DNA of 33,522 nt, from the NCBI GenBank assembly GCA_014799985.1, contig JAAVGZ010000089.1:35165-68686 (forward strand), written 5' to 3'. Both the position numbers and the translations under genes were made by a program. Each line of letters opens with the position of its first letter. The first letter of the stretch is position 1. This stretch comes from Helicobacter sp. (GTDB lineage Bacteria > Campylobacterota > Campylobacteria > Campylobacterales > Helicobacteraceae). Below, piece by piece: positions 16,372 to 21,981 of this stretch. The notes below the pieces were generated by a model. It saw only the letters and a program-made list of their open reading frames with translations, did not search any database and had not been told where the DNA came from.

Positions 16372-16390
16372 TAAAATCCCCCAAACCCCC
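16358..16390 (-). other. G-quadruplex-forming motif
   Basis: Four C runs on plus (16358-16363, 16367-16371, 16378-16382, 16386-16390) give four runs of five or six G on minus with loops of 3, 6 and 3 bases. This exceeds the usual G3N1-7 rule for intramolecular quadruplexes. The first two runs also form one arm of the hairpin at 16298-16371, so the two structures compete. Confidence 0.75.
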
Positions 16391-16555
16391 TCACGCCTCT
16401 TAATTGTGCGTTGCACTTGCATATGTCATAGTCCACAGCGCATGCGTCAACGTTATGCCTACGGCTCGAACATTGCCGCTGTACACTGTGGTAGGGATAT
16501 ATTGCATCGGTGAGCAAAGGAAAATCAAAAATAGCAGACTCCAAAGCGGCGCTGT

Positions 16556-16574
16556 GCTATGGCTTCGCCATAGC
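16556..16574. repeat. Perfect short hairpin
   Basis: GCTATGGC and GCCATAGC form a perfect eight-base stem around a three-base TTC loop. It lies just before the partial repeat at 16591. No role is evident. Confidence 0.6.
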
Positions 16575-16590
16575 TTTGCGCGCGCTTTTT

Positions 16591-16643
16591 CTGGGGATTC
16601 CTTGCTCGTTGATTGCTTCGAGGCTAGCGCCTCTCGCAATGAC
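16591..16643. repeat. Right half of a GTCATTGCGAGC element, copy B
   Basis: GGGGATTCCTTGCTCGTTGA followed by TTGCTTCGAGG and ending CTCGCAATGAC matches the right half of copies A and C. The left arm is missing. It shares a GAGGCTAGCGCCTC mini-palindrome with the fragment at 21895-21942. Confidence 0.8.
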
Positions 16644-16671
16644 AAAAATAGCGCATACAAAAATATCTATC

Positions 16672-16774
16672 GTCATTGCGAGCGAGCGGCGCGAGTGCGG
16701 CAACCAACCGTATACGAAGCTAGAATCATGAGGATTCTATGCTCGTTGATTGCTTCGCTCACGCTCGCAATGAC
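16672..16774. repeat. Full GTCATTGCGAGC inverted-repeat element, copy C
   Basis: A 103-base element with the same perfect 12-base inverted ends and the same interior as copy A apart from scattered substitutions, in the same orientation. Similarity of the interior, not only the ends, indicates descent from one element. Confidence 0.9.
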
Positions 16775-16920
16775 ACAAGAACATGTCATTTTTGCCTCGC
16801 AATGACGGATAGAAACTGCTTACAATGATAAATAGGCTTGACTCGCGATGATAAATAGAATCGGAGAAACGTTCGGGCAAGAATCGTCAGAAAGAGTTTT
16901 GCGGTTGTGTCGCGAGGTTA

Positions 16921-16939
16921 CAGCCCCGAAGCGGGGCTG
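16921..16939 (-). terminator. Probable flaA terminator hairpin
   Basis: CAGCCCCG and CGGGGCTG form a perfect eight-base GC-rich stem with a three-base loop, ten bases past the flaA stop. No T run follows on the minus strand, so it is either an atypical terminator or a 3' mRNA-stabilising hairpin. Confidence 0.55.
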
Positions 16940-16949
16940 AAACGGGAGG

Positions 16950-18476
16950 TTAGTTCAAAAGCTGCATGATGTTTTGCTGAATCGCGTTAGACTGGCTAAG
17001 CGCATAGTTGCCGCTTTGGGCAAGGAGGTTCAGCTTGGTGAATGTCGAGCTCTCCTCGGCGAAGTCGGTCTCGCGGATTTGCGATTCTGCCGCTTTGACG
17101 TTGACTTGTGTAATCGTGATGTTGTTGAGCGTGCTTAGCATCTGTTGTTGCACAGAACCAAGGTCGGCACGAATGCTATCGAGCTGCTTAATCGCGCTCT
17201 CGGCGATGTTCATCACCGTCATCGCGCCGCGCAAGGTTGTTACGCCCGCGCTCATTCCCAGCGCATTGTCGCGTGTTGCCACAGCCTCGTTGGGGTTTGC
17301 GCCCATCGCCGAAGCCTTGTTAGCGTCCCAAGCGTTGAGCGTGCCGCGCAAGTTCACGCTTGTTTGCGCAACGGCTTGATTCGAATCAAAGCCAGTAAAT
17401 TGAATACCCGTACCCGTTATGCGAATGTCGCTCGCATCGAGCTTGGTGAGTGTAAGGCGACCGCCAAAGAAAGTGCCGTCTGCCACACCCATGATTGCAC
17501 TGAAGTCGATTGCGGTGCCCGCTGTGTCATAGGCTGAACCTGTTACTTGGATTCCGCGTCCATCGAGCGCGGTGAGGTGCAAGCGCCCGTGGTAGTCGAC
17601 CGAAGCCTGCACGCCTGTTTCCTCTTTGCGTGCGTTAATCGCGTTAATCAGCTTGCCGTCTCGGTCATTATCGACAATGTCGGTGAGCGCCCCGATATTC
17701 ACGCCGTTAATTGTGAGCCCGCAAATTGCCGCCGCTGCCATGACCGCGCCGCTTCCTGTGGTCTCGACCACGAAGCTCGCCTTGAGCCCGCCGAGCGCAT
17801 CGGAGTTTTTGTTGATGACTTCTGCCAAAGCGCCCACGCCTGTGCCCGCAGATGTCGAAATCACGACAGATTCGAGCACCACGCTCTTGTTGCCCTGCAC
17901 AGCATCGACTTGCAATGTAACGGTTCCTTGCGCTGTAACGACTTGCCCGGTCTCTACGCGCACATGCCCGATTTTATCGGAAGTGGTTGGACCAATGCTC
18001 GCTTTGATGCTTTGGTTAGAATACGCACCGACTTGAAATTCTTTGTTGGTGAATGTCCCTGACAAGAGCGCGAGCCCGTTGAAGCTCGTGGTTTGCCCGA
18101 TGTTGTCGAGCGAGCCGATGAGTCGCGTGATGTCTGCTTGAATCGCAGTCCTTGTTTTTGTGGTTTGCCCGTCTTGTGCTGCTTGCACAGCTTTGGTTTT
18201 GATGGTGTCGAGGATTTTAATCTGCTCGTCCATCGCCTTGTCGGCAATCTGGATAATCCCCATACCATCGTTGGTGTTGCGGATTGCTTGCCCGAGCGAG
18301 TTGGCTTGAGAACGCAAGCTGTCGGCAATCGCCATACCTGAAGCATCGTCTGCTGCTTTGTTGATTCGAAGCCCTGAACTCAATTTTTCCAAAGAATCCT
18401 TGAGTGCGTTTTGAGTAAATGTACCCTGCGCGCGTGAATTAAGCGCGTGAACGTTTGTGTTGATATTGAAAGGCAT
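16950..18476 (-). CDS. flaA: Flagellin A (major flagellin)
   Basis: Structural protein of the flagellar filament, exported through the flagellar type III channel. The 508-residue protein has conserved D0/D1 ends. The N-terminus is MPFNINTNVHALNSRAQGTF then LEKLSSGLRINKAADDASGM; the C-terminus includes ITQVNVKAAESQIRETDFAE and AIQQNIMQLLN. The variable, serine/threonine-rich centre forms the exposed domains that are glycosylated in relatives. Long stretches such as FTNKEFQVGAYSNQSIKASIG match H. pylori FlaA, as does the length (about 510). ATG 18476 has AGGGG upstream. A sigma-28 type promoter lies about 110 bases upstream, as expected for a late flagellar gene. A hairpin follows the stop. No flaG, fliD or second flagellin is nearby. 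Confidence 0.96.
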   Translation of the reverse strand: MPFNINTNVHALNSRAQGTFTQNALKDSLEKLSSGLRINKAADDASGMAIADSLRSQANSLGQAIRNTNDGMGIIQIADKAMDEQIKILDTIKTKAVQAAQDGQTTKTRTAIQADITRLIGSLDNIGQTTSFNGLALLSGTFTNKEFQVGAYSNQSIKASIGPTTSDKIGHVRVETGQVVTAQGTVTLQVDAVQGNKSVVLESVVISTSAGTGVGALAEVINKNSDALGGLKASFVVETTGSGAVMAAAAICGLTINGVNIGALTDIVDNDRDGKLINAINARKEETGVQASVDYHGRLHLTALDGRGIQVTGSAYDTAGTAIDFSAIMGVADGTFFGGRLTLTKLDASDIRITGTGIQFTGFDSNQAVAQTSVNLRGTLNAWDANKASAMGANPNEAVATRDNALGMSAGVTTLRGAMTVMNIAESAIKQLDSIRADLGSVQQQMLSTLNNITITQVNVKAAESQIRETDFAEESSTFTKLNLLAQSGNYALSQSNAIQQNIMQLLN

Positions 18477-18537
18477 AGTGTACCCCTAAGATTGAATTTT
18501 GGGGATGTCCTTATCGAGAGAGTGGCAGCTCATAGCA

Positions 18538-18549
18538 GTCATTGCGAGC
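18538..18549. repeat. Solitary GTCATTGCGAGC arm in the flaA leader
   Basis: A perfect copy of the 12-base repeat end lies between the predicted flaA sigma-28 promoter and the flaA start, so it would be transcribed in the 5' leader. The matching right arm and repeat interior are absent. Confidence 0.7.
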
Positions 18550-18592
18550 TTGCGCAGTCAAAGTGGGTGTCCTTACCACATCTACATAAGCA

Positions 18593-18619
18593 ATATCGGC
18601 AGTGCACAAAAAAGTTAAA
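18593..18619 (-). promoter_or_regulatory. Sigma-28 (FliA) promoter of flaA
   Basis: The minus strand has TTTA, 15 bases, then GCCGATAT. The -10 agrees with the flagellar sigma-28 consensus GCCGATAA/T and the spacing is right for FliA; the -35 (consensus TAAA) is imperfect. The start would be near 18586, giving a leader of about 110 bases, which is long for a flagellin gene. Confidence 0.7.
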
Positions 18620-18666
18620 TAGAAAAAGCGAGATTCTTGCAATTTTTTTGCTGCTTTTTTGACGTT

Positions 18667-18691
18667 GCCCTGCGGGAGGGGCTTGCAGGGC
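18667..18691. repeat. GC-rich hairpin after msbA
   Basis: GCCCTGC and GCAGGGC form a seven-base stem with an 11-base loop, seven bases past the msbA stop. No T tract follows on minus. It may end or stabilise the msbA transcript and separates it from the flaA promoter. Confidence 0.4.
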
Positions 18692-18698
18692 ACAAAAT

Positions 18699-20420
18699 TT
18701 ATTGCGATGTACTATAATAGAGCTGTGCGAACTCCTTGCAGCTTTGCAGCAGCTCCTCATAGCTGCCCATTGCGATGATTTTGCCCTGTTGCACGAACGC
18801 GATTCTGTCTGCTAGCTCGATTGTCGAGAGCCTGTGCGCGATAATCAACGTGATTTTGTCGCGCATCACCTCCCTAAGCGTTTCCTTGAAGCTGCTTTCG
18901 GTCTTGTTGTCGAGCGCGCTCGTGGCTTCGTCTAGTATCAGCACGCTTGGGTTTTGGTAGAGCACGCGCGCAATGGCGATTCTCTGCCGCTGCCCGCCTG
19001 AAAGGTTCGTGCCCGATTCCTCGAGAAAAGTGTGAATCGTGTGCGGCAGCTTGCTGACAAACTCCCACGCATGCGCTGCCCTAAGCGCCTCTATCACGCG
19101 CGCCTCATCGATGTCTTCGCCATTTGCGAGCCCGCTATACGCGACATTGTAGGCGATGTTTTCGTTGAAAATCGCGATTTTTTGCGTAACAACGGCGATG
19201 TTCTGCCGCAGCGCGCGCATGTCAAACTCGCGCACATCGGTGTCATTGATGCGCACAGCGCCGCTGTCTGGGTCGTAGAATCGCAAGATGAGATTCGCAA
19301 TCGAGCTCTTGCCGCCCCCGCTGTTGCCAACAAGCGCGAGGCTCTGCCCACGTTTGAGCGCGAAGCTCACGCCGCGCAGCGCCTCAATCTCATCGTAGCG
19401 CAAGCACACGGAATCGAGCGCGAGATTCTCGATGTGCGCGATGGGCTTCGTGCCGTTTGACATCGCAGGTTCGCGATTCTTGAGCTCGAAAATGCGCTCG
19501 CCTGACGCAACGGCGATTTGGAATTTGTTGTGCAATTGGCTTAGGCGCTTGACGGGCTGATAGAGCAAAAACAAAGCCGCCATGAACGAGAAGAACTCGG
19601 GCGCGTCCATGTCGCCGTCAATCACCTGCACGCCGCCGATGAAAATCACGATTCCCGCCGCGATTCCGCCGAGCATTTCCATAATGGGCGAGGTCAGCTC
19701 GCTCGTGCGCGTTGAGCGCATGCCGAGCTTCAGCAGGCGCTCGTTTTCTTTCTCGAAGCGCTCCATCTCGAGCTTTTCCGAGCCATTCGCCTTGAGCATT
19801 TCGATGTTTCCAAACACCTCCGTGAGGCGCGAGATGACATCGGCGCTCTTCTCTTGTGTGCTTTTCGAGATTTTTTTCATCTTGCGCGCAAGCAGCGAGA
19901 GCGGCAAAAGCGCAGCGGGCAGCACAACGAGCCCATAGAAAGCGAGCTCGACATTTTTGTAGAATAGCAACACCAAGAGCCCAACGAGCGTCAGCGCCTC
20001 GCGCACAAACTCGGCGCAATAGTTCGAGAGCGCCGCCTGCACCTGCCCCGTGTCGTACATCACGCGCGCAAGCAGCTCGCCGCTTCGCTTTTGGTTGAAA
20101 AACGCGAGCTCGAAGGTCAGCATTTTGTGCAGCAAATCGTTGCGCAGCTTGAAAATCACGCGTTGCCCGATGTAGGCGATGAAATAGGATTGGATATACG
20201 CGCCAACGGATTTGAGCGCATAGACGCCGACAAGGAATAGGGGCAGAACATAGAGCAGCTCGCGGTCTTTTTGGATAAAGATTCCGTCCAAGACGGGCTC
20301 GACAAGATGTGCGATTCCGGCGGTGGACGCCGCAACGAGTATGCCGCCTAGCATTGCATAAAAAAAATAGAGCCAATTGCCGTTCAGGTAGGGCAAAAAA
20401 CGTTGGTAGAATTGTTTCAT
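18699..20420 (-). CDS. msbA: Lipid A/lipid-flippase type ABC transporter (MsbA-like)
   Basis: A half-size ABC exporter (573 residues) with an N-terminal six-helix membrane domain and a C-terminal nucleotide-binding domain. The latter has Walker A VGNSGGGKSS, signature LSGGQRQRIAIARVL, Walker B VLILDEATSALD and the His switch IIAHRLSTIE. It most resembles Helicobacter MsbA, which flips lipid A-core or other lipid-linked saccharides across the inner membrane; the substrate is inferred. The start is unsettled. ATG 20420 fits homologues (MKQFYQRFLPYLNG) but has no ribosome site and lies in a perfect palindrome. An in-frame TTG at 20438 has AGGAT five bases upstream and would add six residues. The acetyltransferase gene ends 33 bases upstream (15 from the TTG), so they are probably cotranscribed. 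Confidence 0.88.
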   Translation of the reverse strand: MKQFYQRFLPYLNGNWLYFFYAMLGGILVAASTAGIAHLVEPVLDGIFIQKDRELLYVLPLFLVGVYALKSVGAYIQSYFIAYIGQRVIFKLRNDLLHKMLTFELAFFNQKRSGELLARVMYDTGQVQAALSNYCAEFVREALTLVGLLVLLFYKNVELAFYGLVVLPAALLPLSLLARKMKKISKSTQEKSADVISRLTEVFGNIEMLKANGSEKLEMERFEKENERLLKLGMRSTRTSELTSPIMEMLGGIAAGIVIFIGGVQVIDGDMDAPEFFSFMAALFLLYQPVKRLSQLHNKFQIAVASGERIFELKNREPAMSNGTKPIAHIENLALDSVCLRYDEIEALRGVSFALKRGQSLALVGNSGGGKSSIANLILRFYDPDSGAVRINDTDVREFDMRALRQNIAVVTQKIAIFNENIAYNVAYSGLANGEDIDEARVIEALRAAHAWEFVSKLPHTIHTFLEESGTNLSGGQRQRIAIARVLYQNPSVLILDEATSALDNKTESSFKETLREVMRDKITLIIAHRLSTIELADRIAFVQQGKIIAMGSYEELLQSCKEFAQLYYSTSQ

Positions 20421-20429
20421 GAAACAATT
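20410..20429. promoter_or_regulatory. Perfect 20-base palindrome over the msbA start
   Basis: AATTGTTTCA followed by its exact reverse complement TGAAACAATT; the ATG candidate of msbA is at its centre. It could be a repressor operator or an RNA hairpin that hides the start codon. Confidence 0.6.
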
Positions 20430-20453
20430 GTAATGCAAGAATCCTAATAGATT

Positions 20454-20900
20454 TTAATGCGTGCGTGAGCGGGTGTTCGCCGAATCGAGCGTGTAGGAAT
20501 AGAGGTTGGCGTTGTCGCGTAGCGACCAACCCAGCTCATGCCAAAAGAGATTGCCGATTTCGTTGGTTTTGAACGCAATCAGGTTGATGCCCGTTGCGCC
20601 CTCTTTGCGCAGCGCCTCAATGCTGTGCTCAACCATGTGCTTGCCGATGTTTTGGTGGCGGTAGTCTTTGTGTACACAGACATGGTAGAAATACGCGCAA
20701 CGTCCGTCATAGCCGCACAAGACGCTGCCGATGATTTGGTTGTCATGTTCGGCAATCGTGTTGGTGTGGGGATTGCGCTGCAAAAACTTGCGCACGCCCT
20801 CGAAGGAATCGTCAACATTATAAATATAGAATCCCTCGATGCTCTTCCACAATGCAAGCACAGAATCGTAATCTTCGAGTCGCATCACGCGATAGTGCAT
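20454..20900 (-). CDS. GNAT-family N-acetyltransferase
   Basis: A 148-residue acetyl-CoA-dependent acetyltransferase. The acetyl-CoA binding motif appears as HVCVHKDYRHQNIGKHMVEH (about residues 73-92), a form of the family's R/Q-x-x-G-x-G/A loop. INLIAFKTNEIGNLFWHELGW (about residues 105-125) matches the conserved C-terminal GNAT block. Its target (protein N-terminus, antibiotic, small molecule) cannot be told. ATG 20900 has AAGGAG five bases upstream; the longer frame would read into the tmRNA gene. It begins only 17 bases after the tmRNA 3' end, with no visible promoter between, so it probably depends on the ssrA promoter. Confidence 0.85.
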   Translation of the reverse strand: MHYRVMRLEDYDSVLALWKSIEGFYIYNVDDSFEGVRKFLQRNPHTNTIAEHDNQIIGSVLCGYDGRCAYFYHVCVHKDYRHQNIGKHMVEHSIEALRKEGATGINLIAFKTNEIGNLFWHELGWSLRDNANLYSYTLDSANTRSRTH

Positions 20901-20917
20901 CGTTTCTCCTTCAGGTT

Positions 20918-21288
20918 TGGTGGAGTCGTGGGGAATCGAACCCCAGTCCGAAAATCTGACCACTTAAACTTCTACATGCTTAGGCGTAGTTTAAAACTTT
21001 GTCGCTGCCCTTAAAACTAGCCAAAACAAAACAGCAACGCAACCTAGAATCTTTGCCCCAATGCTCGGCAACAAAAGGGCGCATCTAGCGGGCTATGACG
21101 ATTTGCATGGATAGCTAGAATCTCCAAGCAAATCGGCTCCGAAGAGTTGTTAAACTTACGCGACTTTTGCGTAAGCTGGAGCGTAGTTTGTATTGTTTGC
21201 GTTTACTTGACGCGGATAGTTTTGGGGTGTGTCCAGACCCACATGCCATTCAAGCTCACAAACTCCCGTCGAAAGCCAAGTCGACCCC
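20918..21288 (-). ncRNA. ssrA: Transfer-messenger RNA (tmRNA, ssrA)
   Basis: A 371-base tmRNA, which rescues stalled ribosomes with SmpB and tags the unfinished peptide for proteolysis. The 5' end reads GGGGTCGACTTGGCTTTCGA, the conserved tmRNA start. The 3' end has the T arm GGGGTTCGATTCCCC and ends CGACTCCACCA. The seven-base acceptor stem pairs with one G-U pair. The resume codon GCA at 21200 starts the tag ANNTNYAPAYAKVA, close to known Helicobacter/Campylobacter tags. A sigma-70 consensus promoter lies just upstream. No terminator follows the CCA, so the precursor probably continues into the acetyltransferase gene. Confidence 0.97.
21156..21200 (-). other. tmRNA tag reading frame
   Basis: The frame encodes ANNTNYAPAYAKVA and then stops at TAA (21158-21156). 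The C-terminal AKVA resembles the degradation signal in related tags (for example AKAA). It follows the sequence GTAAAC, typical just upstream of a resume codon. Confidence 0.9.
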
Positions 21289-21304
21289 TTGAGCGTAAGC
21301 GCGG

Positions 21305-21333
21305 ATTGTAGCATGTTTTTGGGGGGTTGTCAA
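21305..21333 (-). promoter_or_regulatory. Sigma-70 promoter of ssrA
   Basis: TTGACA (21333-21328), a 17-base spacer and TACAAT (21310-21305) preceded by TGC. This is the best vegetative promoter in the window. Transcription would start near 21298, about ten bases before the mature tmRNA, leaving a short 5' leader for RNase P. Confidence 0.85.
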
Positions 21334-21404
21334 GGGAGCGCCATTTACTTTGTTGCAGTTTATAAAAGGTAAAATTTCTTGTTTTATGGCAACAAGGAAT
21401 CATT

Positions 21405-21773
21405 ATGAAAAAGCTAGACCCAAAGGAACAATTCGATAGGAATCTTGAGAAATATCAAGCAGAGGACAGAAAATTCTACCAAAATCACTCGGCAGTCTCG
21501 AGACTTAAAAGCTTAATTTTGCCAATTTTATGTTTCAACCTCATTTTGTGGATTTTGTCTATCCTTTGTTATGAGACAACATTGTTGCAACGTGTCGGCA
21601 TGCTTGTCATTATCATCTTTGAAGCCCTATTTTGGCTTTGTTCTCTTAAGGAGAGCTGCTTTTATTATTATCGCACGGCGATTGCAAATTATTATTATCA
21701 ACTTTTCCTCTACTCTCTTTATGGAATCGCAACAATGATATTTGAAGTCATCTGCCCCATTTTCTATTCATAA
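21405..21773 (+). CDS. Small membrane protein, unknown function
   Basis: I do not recognise this 122-residue protein. The N-terminal 34 residues are charged (MKKLDPKEQFDRNLEKYQAE). Then come two strongly hydrophobic segments (about residues 35-56 and 64-84) and a tyrosine-rich stretch, FYYYRTAIANYYYQ, before a third hydrophobic segment (about residues 98-120). ATG 21405 has AAGGA six bases upstream. It is monocistronic, divergent from ssrA and followed by repeat DNA. It is AT-richer than its neighbours, so recent acquisition is possible. A good ribosome site and clean membrane topology make it likely to be a real gene. Confidence 0.7.
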   Translation: MKKLDPKEQFDRNLEKYQAEDRKFYQNHSAVSRLKSLILPILCFNLILWILSILCYETTLLQRVGMLVIIIFEALFWLCSLKESCFYYYRTAIANYYYQLFLYSLYGIATMIFEVICPIFYS

Positions 21774-21790
21774 AACCTGATACCTTATTG

Positions 21791-21852
21791 CGGAGGTGCG
21801 GTTTTAACCGCACATATAAAATCTAATGCGTGCGACTAAAGTCGCACCTCCG
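21791..21852. repeat. Compound palindromic element with two hairpins
   Basis: Outer arms CGGAGGTGCG (21791-21800) and CGCACCTCCG (21843-21852) are perfect inverted repeats. Within lie the perfect palindrome GTGCGGTTTTAACCGCAC (21796-21813) and the hairpin GTGCGAC-TAAA-GTCGCAC (21830-21847). The element could fold as one cruciform or two hairpins. It lies between two convergent genes and may act as a two-way terminator. Confidence 0.7.
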
Positions 21853-21894
21853 ATTTTGCAATTGTTCTATTGAGCGCTAGCGAAATATTTCATT

Positions 21895-21942
21895 AGATTC
21901 TTTACCTGTTGATTGCCACGAGGCTAAGCCTCTCGCAATGAC
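21895..21942. repeat. Right half of a GTCATTGCGAGC element
   Basis: AGATTCTTTACCTGTTGATT leads to CTCGCAATGAC, matching the right half of the elements beside flaA. It contains the mini-palindrome GAGGCTAAGCCTC, like copy B. Confidence 0.75.
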
Positions 21943-21981
21943 AAGAAGAATCCCCTTATATGGATAGTGTCCTACCCATGA

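Larger units (their letters stand above)
16095..16949. other. Gene-free, repeat-rich island between ruvC and flaA
   Basis: This 855-base stretch has no convincing gene. It holds two full and one partial GTCATTGCGAGC inverted-repeat elements, a GTCATGTTGAGC repeat arm, a nested hairpin plus G-quadruplex motif, a short perfect hairpin and the probable flaA terminator. A further right-end fragment, CTCGCAATGAC, ends at 16806. Open frames here mostly translate repeat DNA (for example peptides with SLRAKRSN or ASERRECGNQ), a known source of spurious annotations. Non-repeat DNA around 16400-16510 is of unknown origin. Confidence 0.85.

Noticed and set aside
16404..16805. Open frame of 133 codons in the repeat island
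   Set aside because: It translates the GTCATTGCGAGC elements (for example HCERAARVRQPT), a common artefact, and has no homology I recognise.
16125..16806. CRISPR array
   Set aside because: The repeats are long inverted elements with irregular spacing, not short direct repeats with uniform spacers, and no cas genes are present.
18512..18519. CTCGATAA on minus as a second, closer sigma-28 -10 box for flaA
   Set aside because: No TAAA-like -35 at 15 bases upstream; the site at 18593-18619 is a better match in both parts.
18667..18691. Rho-independent terminator for msbA
   Set aside because: The hairpin is good but no T run follows on the minus strand, so it is listed only as a hairpin.
19618..20529. 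303-codon minus frame overlapping msbA
   Set aside because: Arg/Ala-rich, lies in another frame of msbA, whose ABC motifs are complete.
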